Assembly (NCBI GenBank): GCA_964469905.1
Contig: CAYXZW010000007.1
Location: 1-64,000 of the forward strand
Source: MVRV01 sp964469905
GTDB lineage: Bacteria; Desulfobacterota; Syntrophia; Syntrophales; Smithellaceae
DNA: 64,000 nt
Direction of reading: 5' to 3'
This document shows positions 1 to 7,886 of the stretch, in pieces. Position 1 is the first letter of the stretch. Every line of letters begins with the position of its first letter. Position numbers and translations under genes: made by a program. The notes beneath the pieces were generated by a model that saw nothing but the letters and a program-made list of their open reading frames with translations, was not told the DNA's origin and searched no databases.

Positions 1-67
1 AGGCACGCGCCTTATCCGCATCCGGATCCGTGAAGATTTCACCTATTCCCTGATCAATTACTTCCAC
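1..67 (-). CDS. 5' end of an unidentified gene cut by the left edge
   Basis: The minus strand carries a strong ribosome binding site (AAGGAGG, about 8 bases before the start) and a GTG start at 67, then 22 open codons running off the window. The peptide begins MEVIDQGIGEIFTDPDADKA. A TAG stop lies in frame three codons before the GTG, which fixes the 5' limit. The stretch GEIFTDPDADKARA vaguely recalls a C-terminal segment of PhnB/glyoxalase-fold proteins, but that is a weak resemblance on a short piece. Too little is visible to name a product. Confidence 0.5.
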   Translation of the reverse strand, partial: MEVIDQGIGEIFTDPDADKARA

Positions 68-511
68 AATCTTCTACCTCCTTGTTATATTTTTCCTCTT
101 CAATTTAAGTGCTAATCAGGAAACAGATTTATCTAAATTAATGTAACCGGCATTTGTCCGGTGGTATGCTTCTTTCGGCAGAATTTAAACTGCACGACAA
201 AGAAACATTACCCTCTTAATTATTTCCCGCTTTTTTTAGCAAAACCAGCGGTTAAATCTGAATCAAACTTGGACTTTATACTGAGAGGATATCTTCAGAA
301 TAATTTCCCACATATTAAAACAATTGTTGTGTTTTTAGCATAATAATTTAATACAGCAAGTAGATTTCTTAATAATTTTTGTTCTGAGCATAGTAAAAAT
401 GCCATCAGTTGTTGCTATAACATGACTGACTAACCGATCACATAAAGCAACATATTGCCCTATTCTCCAATAGCGTAAATATTTCGATCAGATACGGCGA
501 GATATTTCCAG
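68..511. other. intergenic region without recognised features
   Basis: About 440 AT-rich bases lie between the left-edge gene and the next minus-strand gene. Short open frames here have no ribosome binding site and no protein-like composition. No hairpin with a T-run and no convincing sigma70 promoter was found. Confidence 0.5.
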
Positions 512-985
512 TTAAAATTCAAACCCCAGGTTTATTTGCGGCTCAATTAGCTTAATCGTTTCCAGGGTAATTTCCTGGGAAGGATTCCTAAACAGGGAAG
601 GAAATGTCCTGGCAGCCGCAGATAGCTTACCATCCTTACCTCTCGCAGAGATTTCATCAACAGGCAGCATAAATGAATTAACCGTGGAAAATATTATCTT
701 GATGTTACTGAGCGGTGATTTCTTGATATTTAAGTCGGGAGAATAATTTGTAGTCTTCACATCACTATGGAATAATTCATCTATGTAATCATATTGTTGC
801 CGCATTTCTTTATAAGCAGACAAATTATCCGGGAAGGCATTATTCCAGGGCTGTTTCAACTCCCGATTGTTCTTGACAACAAAAGGCTGCCAATCAAATA
901 ACAGGCCGGAATCATCGGCATAAGCCATACCGGCCCACGAAATTAATAGGACTGGTATAATGATTAATTTGTTAAGCAATCGCAT
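512..985 (-). CDS. hypothetical exported protein
   Basis: 157 residues. Residues 1-23 form a signal peptide: a positively charged start (MRLLNK), a hydrophobic core and an AYA-D cleavage site. The mature part has no recognised domain; it is polar, and ends in NLGFEF, an aromatic C-terminus like that of outer membrane proteins, although the protein is too short to be a complete barrel. It starts 13 bases after the stop of the amidase gene, so the two are probably cotranscribed, which suggests an envelope role. The ribosome binding site is weak. Function unknown. Confidence 0.6.
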   Translation of the reverse strand: MRLLNKLIIIPVLLISWAGMAYADDSGLLFDWQPFVVKNNRELKQPWNNAFPDNLSAYKEMRQQYDYIDELFHSDVKTTNYSPDLNIKKSPLSNIKIIFSTVNSFMLPVDEISARGKDGKLSAAARTFPSLFRNPSQEITLETIKLIEPQINLGFEF

Positions 986-998
986 AAATTATATGTTT

Positions 999-2573
999 TT
1001 AGGGCAGTTTAATTTTCTGACCCAGCAACAAGGTATCAGAATCTTTCATGTTGTTGAGCTTAAGCAATTCATCTATTGTTATTGAATTACTCTTGGCTAA
1101 AGAGAAAACGGTGTCTCCTTTTTTGACTGTGTAAATCCGAAATGATTGCCGGGTATCATTTACCTTACCGGCGTTGCTGGACGAGTTTTTGCCTGATTTA
1201 CCATCTTTATTTACCGGCACTAATATTTTCTGCCCAGCAAATAGAGTATCTTCTATTTTCTGATTATTCAATTTTAACAGGACCGCAACTTTTGTATTAA
1301 AAAGCTGTGCTATGGAATATATTGTATCTCCCCGCTTTACTTTATATTGAGTGGTAATTATCTCCTTAACGTCATTTTCCTGTTCCGGGGGCTTTTCCCC
1401 ACCGCGGACTATCTTTTTGGCTCCTGCTTCCAGAGCATCGCTGGCCGGAGTAATTGATGCAGTGCCTGATAAATATTCCACTGCCGAAGAGGCGACAGCC
1501 ATTGCCAGTTTTTTCTGGAAATTACTGTTTTTCAATAACGTCTCTTCTTCTTTATTGGAGATGTACGCCGTTTCAATCAGTACGGCTGGAATGTCCGGTA
1601 ACTTCAGTACGCGAAAGGGAGCTTCCTGAACGCTTTTGTACTTGAGACAGTTGACTTCATTTAAATGGTGCATCAAAGTGCCGGCATAAGTTTTTGACAT
1701 ATTTATCGTATTGGTCTGGAACATGTTCAAGATGATCTGATCAGAATCGGATTTGCCATCGCCATTGGGAACACCACCGATAATATCGGATAAGTTTTCA
1801 TTTTTAGCCAACAGTTTGGCCGCCTCATTACTGGCGGCTCCCGTGGAAAGGCAATAAACTGAACTTCCCTTCGCCTGCCGATTGTGGGCAGCATCGGCAT
1901 GAACGCTGATAAAGAGGCTGGCGTTTAAATCTTTAGCTATCTGCAGCCTCTTGTTGAAGGACACATAGTAATCGCCATCACGGGTCAGAACTGCCCGATA
2001 TCCCGGAATTTTATTGATAGCTTTTTTAATTTCGCGGCTGACGGAGAGCACTATGTTTTTTTCAAAGGTCTTCTTCTTGCCCACTGCACCGGGATCATCA
2101 CCGCCGTGTCCGGGATCGATGACAATAATTTTTTTTATTTTGCTTTTTGATGGCGAATCTTTAACCATTTCTTTGGCGGGAGCTTGCTGTATGTAAATAT
2201 CCACCACTACGCGATCCGGTTTATCCTGGAATTTTTTTAATGTAAAGACCTCGGTCTTTAAATATTTGTCAAGAACAAATTCGACCTTTACATATCCAGG
2301 CATTGTTCTTGTTATAACCTTTTTAATACCGGGTTTATTGATCAAGACTTCCGCCGGTAAAGCCGGTCCGCTCACCCCATCCTTGAAATTCAAGATAAGA
2401 AAATTTTCACCTTCTTTAATTTCAAATAATGGTTCACTTCCGACATCGATGACAACCCTGGTATGATCGGGCGCAGCCCAGTGACGGACACTGCGTATTT
2501 CCTCAGCACAGGAAATATTGGCTGATAAGAAAATTTCAACAAGGACAATCAGGAGGACATATCTAATTCTCAT
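999..2573 (-). CDS. N-acetylmuramoyl-L-alanine amidase with AMIN and LysM domains
   Basis: Periplasmic hydrolase that cuts the amide bond between muramic acid and the stem peptide (AmiC type). 524 residues from ATG 2573; a TTG two codons upstream is less likely. In order: a signal peptide (about 1-24), an N-terminal AMIN domain (about 27-130), the zinc amidase_3 domain (about 150-370) with IVIDPGHGGDDPGA, HADAA and the catalytic glutamate in PAVLIETAYISN, and two C-terminal LysM repeats (YKVKRGDTIYSIA and YTVKKGDTVFSLA). Two C-terminal LysM units are a common Desulfobacterota arrangement and would anchor the enzyme to peptidoglycan. Followed at 13 bases by an exported hypothetical gene. Confidence 0.93.
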   Translation of the reverse strand: MRIRYVLLIVLVEIFLSANISCAEEIRSVRHWAAPDHTRVVIDVGSEPLFEIKEGENFLILNFKDGVSGPALPAEVLINKPGIKKVITRTMPGYVKVEFVLDKYLKTEVFTLKKFQDKPDRVVVDIYIQQAPAKEMVKDSPSKSKIKKIIVIDPGHGGDDPGAVGKKKTFEKNIVLSVSREIKKAINKIPGYRAVLTRDGDYYVSFNKRLQIAKDLNASLFISVHADAAHNRQAKGSSVYCLSTGAASNEAAKLLAKNENLSDIIGGVPNGDGKSDSDQIILNMFQTNTINMSKTYAGTLMHHLNEVNCLKYKSVQEAPFRVLKLPDIPAVLIETAYISNKEEETLLKNSNFQKKLAMAVASSAVEYLSGTASITPASDALEAGAKKIVRGGEKPPEQENDVKEIITTQYKVKRGDTIYSIAQLFNTKVAVLLKLNNQKIEDTLFAGQKILVPVNKDGKSGKNSSSNAGKVNDTRQSFRIYTVKKGDTVFSLAKSNSITIDELLKLNNMKDSDTLLLGQKIKLP

Positions 2574-2826
2574 AAGCAACTATTCTTCCCCTTACTATTT
2601 ATGGAAAATAGCAAATTTATTCAGGAACTGCAACTAATTGATAGATAGACATTGGCAGACAGCTTCAGAGACGCTCCATTTCGGGCCCGGAGCAGGATCA
2701 GAAAATGGTAAGAAAGTTTATTAACCAAATCGCAGCACTCAGTTGCAAAAGACAGCGGTCAATCTTTCTCTTACCAGATAAATATTTATTGATCATTACA
2801 GCAGTCTATAGTACAAACCGCCGCGA

Positions 2827-2903
2827 GGGCGATTAGCTCAGTTGGATAGAGTACTGGCCTCCGAAGCCAGGTGCCGCGCGTTCGAGTCGCGCATCGCCCA
2901 CCA
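2827..2903 (+). tRNA. tRNA-Arg (anticodon CCG)
   Basis: 77 bases that fold as a complete cloverleaf. The acceptor stem pairs GGGCGAT with ATCGCCC, the D arm contains TAGCTCAGTTGGATAGAG, the anticodon stem is CTGGC/GCCAG around the loop CTCCGAA (anticodon CCG, reading CGG), and the T arm contains GTTCGAGTC. The CCA end is encoded (2901-2903). It stands alone between the amidase and metF. Confidence 0.97.
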
Positions 2904-3035
2904 TAATCAATAACTTACGCCAGCGATATTTTTACGGTGTCCATACTTCACGCTGGGCATTCCGACATTTAAATATCTAATCGCAACGAAAATCGCGGCG
3001 TCTTTAATATTATTACCCGATAGAAAAAGTGATAT

Positions 3036-4604
3036 ATGCAGGAAAATAATTTTAAAGAGGCATTGTTAAATTCAGGTGTGTTCTGCATCACCTGGGAACT
3101 GGTGCCGGGAAGAGGCGCAAGAGAAGCCGCTCAGGAAAAAGCTTTAGCTCAGGCTAAGCAGGCCACTGCCGGGGCAAAGATCCATGCCCTGACCGTTACG
3201 GACAATCCGGGAGGAGCTCCGGCCATGTCTGCAAATTTCATGGGCTGCGAAATTCTGCAGTTTGGTATCGAGCCGCTAGTACATTTTACCTGCAAAGACA
3301 AGAATCGCAATCAAATTGAAAGTGAACTTTATGCTCTTGACCGTGCCGGAGTCAGAAATCTGCTGGTAATGAGCGGCGACTATCCCGTCTCCGGGTTTCA
3401 AGGCAGACCAGCCCCGGTATTCGATCTGGATCCGGTGCATACACTGCAACTGATAACAGAAATAAACCGGGGCATGACGTATCCTGGCATCAAGGGGACT
3501 GTCCATCATCAGCCCGGCAACTTTTTCCCGGGGGCGGTTGTATCTCCCTTCAAGGCCACCGAAGCAGAGCAGATGGCCCAATATTACAAACTGAAAAAAA
3601 AGATTGCCGCCGGTGCCCGATTCATCGTAACCCAATTGGGATATGATGCCAGAAAGTTTCATGAGATACTACTCTTCATGAAACAAAACGATCTCAACAT
3701 TCCGCTGGTGGGGAATATTTATATTCTGCCTTACGGAGCAGCCAAAATGATGAACCGTAATGATCTTCCGGGATCTGTCGTCACAGATAAGCTTCTGGAG
3801 GAACTGGATCGGGAAAAAAATGATCCGGACAAGGGAGCCAGCGCCAGAATTCTTCGCGCCGCCCGTATGTACGCCATTATGAAAGGCATGGGTTTTGCCG
3901 GAGTCCATATCGGCGGTCACAATATCAAATATGAACAGGTAGAGGAGATTATCCGCCAGGGTGAGCAGCTCACACCCCAATGGGCCGGCCTGATCCGCCA
4001 TTTCGATTATCCCATACCCGGCGGCTTTTATTACTATGAGCGCGATCCGGAAACAGGACTTAACCGGAATACGCCCACTGAGCGACAATACAGGGCGCTT
4101 GATGCTGATGCTGAAGCTTCTTACGGACTTTCGCGATTCTTCCACAAATTAATGTTTGAACCACAAAAGAAACTTTACGGACTCATGAAAAGTCTCTGCC
4201 GCAAGGTGGAAGGCACAAAAATGGAGGGCCTTTTCCACAAGTTGGAGCATACAACCAAGGGTTTTCTCTTTGACTGCAAGGACTGCGGGGATTGTGCCCT
4301 GATCGATTTGGCCTACCTCTGCCCCATGTCCCAATGCCCGAAAAATGAACGTAACGGAGCCTGCGGCGGTAGTTTTGAAGGATGGTGCGAAGTCTATCCG
4401 GGAAAAAAGAAGTGCGCTTATGTGCGGGCCTATGCCCGATTGAAGAAACACCAGGAAGAAGAGCAGTTGGAAAAATTCTGCGTACCTCCGTGTAATTGGG
4501 AATTGTATCAGACTTCATCCTGGATTAATTTCTATCTGGGAAAAGATCACACTTCGAAAAGACAAAGCGGCATCCCACCCCGAGAAGTCGAAAGGAAAAG
4601 CTGA
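3036..4604 (+). CDS. metF: methylenetetrahydrofolate reductase with C-terminal Cys-rich (MetV-like) domain
   Basis: Reduces methylene-tetrahydrofolate to methyl-tetrahydrofolate, the last folate step of the methyl branch of the Wood-Ljungdahl pathway. 522 residues. Residues 1-320 are the MTHFR TIM barrel (ITWELVPGRG, VTDNPGGAPAMS, LLVMSGDYP, ARFIVTQLGYD). About 400-500 is a domain of the MTHFR_C type, with cysteines in CKDCGDC, CPMSQC, ACGG, WC and KKC: eight or more cysteines, suited to iron-sulphur clusters. Acetogens usually encode this part as a separate MetV subunit; here it is joined to the reductase. No flanking Wood-Ljungdahl genes are present. The start has only a weak ribosome binding site. 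Confidence 0.9.
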   Translation: MQENNFKEALLNSGVFCITWELVPGRGAREAAQEKALAQAKQATAGAKIHALTVTDNPGGAPAMSANFMGCEILQFGIEPLVHFTCKDKNRNQIESELYALDRAGVRNLLVMSGDYPVSGFQGRPAPVFDLDPVHTLQLITEINRGMTYPGIKGTVHHQPGNFFPGAVVSPFKATEAEQMAQYYKLKKKIAAGARFIVTQLGYDARKFHEILLFMKQNDLNIPLVGNIYILPYGAAKMMNRNDLPGSVVTDKLLEELDREKNDPDKGASARILRAARMYAIMKGMGFAGVHIGGHNIKYEQVEEIIRQGEQLTPQWAGLIRHFDYPIPGGFYYYERDPETGLNRNTPTERQYRALDADAEASYGLSRFFHKLMFEPQKKLYGLMKSLCRKVEGTKMEGLFHKLEHTTKGFLFDCKDCGDCALIDLAYLCPMSQCPKNERNGACGGSFEGWCEVYPGKKKCAYVRAYARLKKHQEEEQLEKFCVPPCNWELYQTSSWINFYLGKDHTSKRQSGIPPREVERKS

Positions 4605-4790
4605 AAAGCCGGTTGAACTGCGATTAACCTGCTAATGTTGGAAATCCTTGGAAATTCAATTGACTAATTCCCCGGTAAATCACCGCTTTTGGTATTTTGT
4701 ATTATTTTATAACCTGCTGAGCCGTAAGCCATCCGGAGCAATATTTTGGAGGAAAACCGCATTTTCCAAGTAAATTGATAGAAATATTTA

Positions 4791-4820
4791 TTGACACTTT
4801 CAGCAAGAATTGTGTAATTT
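4791..4820 (+). promoter_or_regulatory. sigma70-like promoter for the 4875 gene
   Basis: TTGACA (4791-4796), an 18-base spacer and TAATTT (4815-4820), about 55 bases before the ATG at 4875. The -35 box is perfect and the -10 box is moderate. Confidence 0.45.
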
Positions 4821-4874
4821 GAATCATAATTCAGTTATCCCAACGCTACTAATAAATATTTTAGAAGAGAAGTT

Positions 4875-5258
4875 ATGAAAAGCCAATCTTCGTTGCCTGT
4901 ACAATATGGTATCGGGTCAAAACCTGAATCGTCGCGGAGATCAGACAATGATGCCGGTAGCCTCGGAGATTCATTTCAAAAACAATTAAACGAACGCATT
5001 ATCGATGTTTATGAGCGCTCGGAAATTAATGCTGCCGTGCCCGACGAGCGCACAATGAGGGATCGGAGAAGTTATTCTTCCCGCCGGCAGTCTTCAGCGG
5101 AATCAAATCCATTGAATTCTAATACACCAGTAACTGAAGTTGACGCCGATTCAAAATATCAGAAGTCATATCAATCTGTTAACAAAACAGAGAAAAAAGC
5201 TCCTTCCTTTTTTTCACAATCTCCGGACAAGGGTAGACTGCTCGATACCTGGGCTTAA
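4875..5258 (+). CDS. hypothetical protein
   Basis: 127 residues, polar and rich in Ser, Asn and Arg, with no signal peptide, membrane segment or recognised domain; much of it looks disordered. The start is supported by AGAAGAGAAG a few bases upstream and by a promoter at 4791-4820. It lies directly before the rpsF leader but has its own promoter. Compositionally it could be a lineage-specific small protein. Function unknown. Confidence 0.55.
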   Translation: MKSQSSLPVQYGIGSKPESSRRSDNDAGSLGDSFQKQLNERIIDVYERSEINAAVPDERTMRDRRSYSSRRQSSAESNPLNSNTPVTEVDADSKYQKSYQSVNKTEKKAPSFFSQSPDKGRLLDTWA

Positions 5259-5341
5259 TTTTCGTAATTCTTTCTTAATAATAACTCTTGATTTCTATCC
5301 GGGTCTGATATAGAAGGCAAACCTATTAAATTTACAGACTC

Positions 5342-5377
5342 CTTGCCTGTAGCAGGACCCCGCTGAAGGGTGGCAAG
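5342..5377 (+). promoter_or_regulatory. rpsF leader hairpin, possible S6:S18 autoregulatory site
   Basis: A hairpin directly upstream of rpsF: outer stem CTTGCC (5342-5347) with GGCAAG (5372-5377), a one-sided bulge, and an inner stem ACCC/GGGT with loop CGCTGAAG. A second small hairpin (GGCT TAAG AGCC) follows just before the ribosome binding site. The known S6:S18 leader motif is a bulged hairpin before rpsF that binds the S6:S18 dimer. The placement and shape agree, but I cannot confirm the conserved CCG bulge by covariance. Confidence 0.4.
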
Positions 5378-5409
5378 ACTATGGGCTTAAGAGCCGAAAG
5401 GAGAAAATT

Positions 5410-5898
5410 TTGAAAAGATATGAAGTTATAGCTATTGTCAAATCTGATTTGGCGGAAGATGACCTTACTGCCATTATCGAACGAAGTCAGACTATCATCA
5501 CTGATCGCAAAGGCATTATCGCAAAAGTTGATAAGTGGGGGAAGAGACGTCTGGCTTATGAAATCAACAAACAAAAAGACGGTTTCTATTTTCTAATCGA
5601 CTTTGCAGGTGATGGTCCCATAGTCGCGGAAATTGAAAGAAGTTTCAAAATCGATGACCGAATTTTGAAATTCATGACCGTGAAAAAAGAAGGTGCTGTT
5701 ACCCGTGAAGGTATGGAGCAGGAAACTGCCGTAGTAGAAACCAAACGGACACAAATCCGCATTGAACCAAACACTTCCGCTTCAGCAGACGATAGTGCTG
5801 CTCATCAGGGGGATAAAGCTGCCGGAGAAACAACCTCGAGGCGACCAGCCCCCAGAAAAATTTACAACAAAGAAGAACAACCTACGAGGGGAGAATAA
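5410..5898 (+). CDS. rpsF: 30S ribosomal protein S6
   Basis: Binds 16S rRNA in the 30S platform as a heterodimer with S18. 162 residues from a TTG start (5410) placed 7 bases after AAAGGAG. Residues 1-97 are the S6 ferredoxin-like fold (MKRYEVIAIVKSDL, KWGKRRLAYEINKQKDGFY, LKFMTVKKE). Residues 100-162 are a polar tail with charged and Ala-rich sequence, longer than in E. coli S6; such tails vary widely. Three bases separate it from rpsR. Confidence 0.95.
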   Translation: MKRYEVIAIVKSDLAEDDLTAIIERSQTIITDRKGIIAKVDKWGKRRLAYEINKQKDGFYFLIDFAGDGPIVAEIERSFKIDDRILKFMTVKKEGAVTREGMEQETAVVETKRTQIRIEPNTSASADDSAAHQGDKAAGETTSRRPAPRKIYNKEEQPTRGE

Positions 5899-5901
5899 AC
5901 A

Positions 5902-6171
5902 ATGGCCATACCTAACGGAGATAAACCAGCTCGTCAGCCCCAGAAAAAGTTTTTTCATAGAAAAAAGTTTTGCCGTTTTTGCACGGATTCCAATATAAAG
6001 ATTGATTATAAAAATCTGGCTATTCTTAATAGTTTCGTTACGGAAAGAGGCAAGATTATGCCGCGCAGAATCACCGGTAACTGTGCCAATCATCAAAGGG
6101 AGCTGACTTCCGCAATCAAAAGAGCCCGTACAATAGCTATCATGCCTTTTGTCGCCGCTGAAGGAAGATAA
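5902..6171 (+). CDS. rpsR: 30S ribosomal protein S18
   Basis: Small 30S subunit protein that pairs with S6. 89 residues, with the core FCRFC (a Cys pair), DYKNLAILNSFVTERGKIMPRRITG, split here by function into helix and RNA-binding part, and a later Cys-His in GNCANHQ. The three cysteines and histidine make it the zinc-binding (C+) form of S18. ATG 5902 has a good AGGGGAG ribosome binding site overlapping the end of rpsF. A terminator-like hairpin follows. Confidence 0.95.
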   Translation: MAIPNGDKPARQPQKKFFHRKKFCRFCTDSNIKIDYKNLAILNSFVTERGKIMPRRITGNCANHQRELTSAIKRARTIAIMPFVAAEGR

Positions 6172-6186
6172 AAAATCATTTTAAAA

Positions 6187-6231
6187 ACTTGCCGGCATCT
6201 GTAAAATAAACAACGATGTCGGCAAGTTTTT
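6187..6231 (+). terminator. rho-independent terminator after rpsR
   Basis: ACTTGCCGGCATC (6187-6199) pairs with GATGTCGGCAAGT (6215-6227) over 13 base pairs with one G-T pair, followed by a short T-run. It lies 15 bases after the rpsR stop, so it separates rpsF-rpsR from the DUF2232-rplI-dnaB genes, at least in part. Confidence 0.85.
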
Positions 6232-6352
6232 ATCTTCACTATATATGGATAGTTGCACCAGTTCGCATTGAGGCTCTTACCCACCGCCCGGATATTTTTT
6301 TACTATTTTAAAGATAATGTAATTAATCTTCGACTTTGACGATACCCCAGAT

Positions 6353-7405
6353 TTGCCGGAAAGAAGGCAAAAACAGGCGGTTGCCAATATAGAAAACCTA
6401 AATAAAGGCAATTTGATATTAGGCAGGTTATTAGCTTTGAAAACATTTGGCATTCTATATACCGACAATAATTTTCTCCGGATGCTGCTGATCTTCTCGT
6501 TTTTTGTCTTAGCCGCTGCTTTTATTCCCGCTGTCGGCTTCTTTTTTTTAATTTTCATTCCCCTGCTGACTTTGTTTTACAGCGCTGTTGGAGGGCAAGT
6601 TAAAACGGCCATAGCTTTTTTGATTCCGGTTTTGTTGATTTTCCTCTTCTCGCATTTATCACAATTGAATACACCTTACCTGATAATCTTAATCAATGGT
6701 ATTGTTGGTTTGACTATATCAGCAGTCGCCTCGAGCAATAATTCCATCGAGAAAACAATCATTTATCCTGCATTAATTATTATCGGGGCCATTGGCGCCT
6801 TTTTCATTTATTCCGGTTTTGTACTGTCGATACATCCCTGGAAACTGGTGCAACAATTTGTTGATCAGGCCATTGAGCACAACATAAATTTATATGCCCA
6901 ATTACCTTTCGATAAGGAAGAAATCAGTTTGATGAGAAACAGCAAACCGATGTTGGTCAGTTTTTTTACCGGTATTTTCCCTGCAGGGGCAATCATCGGA
7001 TCTGTAACTATCGTCTGGATCAATGTTTTAATAGGGCGAGAAAATCTCCGCAAGGCGGCGCTTACTTTTCCCCGACTCGAAGGATTATCAAAATGGAGCG
7101 CTCCTGAATTCCTTATCTGGATATTCATCATCTCGGGAGGCCTGCTCTTGTTTCCCAATGAACAGATAAAGTTTTTGAGCCTGAACATATTTATTCTGGC
7201 CTGCTTTATTTATTTATTACAGGGCCTGGCTATACTAAGCTTTCTTTTCCAGAAGAAATATGTACCAGCTTTTTTCCGCTATCTTTTTTATTTTTTAATT
7301 GCCGTTCAGCAATTTCTTATGATACCTATAGCTATTGTCGGATTATTTGATATCTGGGTTGATTTCAGGAAATATATCGACAAAAATCAATCTGTTAATG
7401 AATAA
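6353..7405 (+). CDS. DUF2232 (YybS-like) membrane protein
   Basis: 350 residues, strongly hydrophobic with about eight to nine membrane segments from residue 45 to 340. Size, hydropathy and position between rpsR and rplI match the DUF2232/YybS family that sits in this operon in Desulfobacterota and Firmicutes. Its biochemical role is unknown. The start is uncertain: TTG 6353 has no clear ribosome binding site, and an in-frame ATG at 6482 would remove 43 residues but keep the first membrane segment. Confidence 0.8.
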   Translation: MPERRQKQAVANIENLNKGNLILGRLLALKTFGILYTDNNFLRMLLIFSFFVLAAAFIPAVGFFFLIFIPLLTLFYSAVGGQVKTAIAFLIPVLLIFLFSHLSQLNTPYLIILINGIVGLTISAVASSNNSIEKTIIYPALIIIGAIGAFFIYSGFVLSIHPWKLVQQFVDQAIEHNINLYAQLPFDKEEISLMRNSKPMLVSFFTGIFPAGAIIGSVTIVWINVLIGRENLRKAALTFPRLEGLSKWSAPEFLIWIFIISGGLLLFPNEQIKFLSLNIFILACFIYLLQGLAILSFLFQKKYVPAFFRYLFYFLIAVQQFLMIPIAIVGLFDIWVDFRKYIDKNQSVNE

Positions 7406-7440
7406 CAATCAACCATGTTTTGATAATAAAGGAGGATTTA

Positions 7441-7884
7441 ATGAAGGTTATCTTAAAACAAAACGTTCCTTCCCTGGGCAAGGCCGGTGACTTGGTCAAA
7501 GTTAACGATGGTTACGCCCGCAATTTGCTTATTCCCAAAGGTCTGGCCATCGAAGCAAATGAAAAGAACATTAAAACTTTTGAGCATGAAAAAAAGAATA
7601 TTCTGCAAAAAGCAGATAAAGAACAAAAAGCGGCGCAGGATCAGGCCGCTAAACTGTCTTCCGTCTCTCTAACTATTGCCCGTAAAGTCGGCGATCAGGA
7701 TAAAATTTTCGGTTCTGTAACTTCCAAAGATATTGAACTGGCGCTTGGAGAAAAAGGTTTTAAGATAGACAAGAAAATGATCGTTCATGACGAGCAAATA
7801 AAGTCACTGGGCGAATTTAAGGTAAAAATAAAAATCCACAGCGGCATCGAAGCAGAGATTAAACTAAACGTTATCGGCGAATAG
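7441..7884 (+). CDS. rplI: 50S ribosomal protein L9
   Basis: Binds 23S rRNA near the L1 stalk. 147 residues from ATG 7441, which has a perfect AAAGGAGG ribosome binding site; an in-frame TTG at 7420 contains that site and is not used. The N-terminal domain (MKVILKQNVPSLGKAGD, VKVNDGYARNLLIPKGLA) is followed by a charged connecting helix (about 45-75) and the C-terminal domain (GSVTSKDIELAL). The stop is 2 bases before dnaB. Confidence 0.96.
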   Translation: MKVILKQNVPSLGKAGDLVKVNDGYARNLLIPKGLAIEANEKNIKTFEHEKKNILQKADKEQKAAQDQAAKLSSVSLTIARKVGDQDKIFGSVTSKDIELALGEKGFKIDKKMIVHDEQIKSLGEFKVKIKIHSGIEAEIKLNVIGE

Positions 7885-7886
7885 CA

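Noticed and set aside
1..67. Left-edge fragment as a PhnB/glyoxalase-fold protein
   Set aside because: Resemblance is to a C-terminal segment while this is an N-terminus, and 22 residues are too few to judge.
2807..2812. tRNA-Arg promoter (TATAGT box)
   Set aside because: A -10-like box lies 15 bases before the tRNA, but no -35 box at usable spacing was found.
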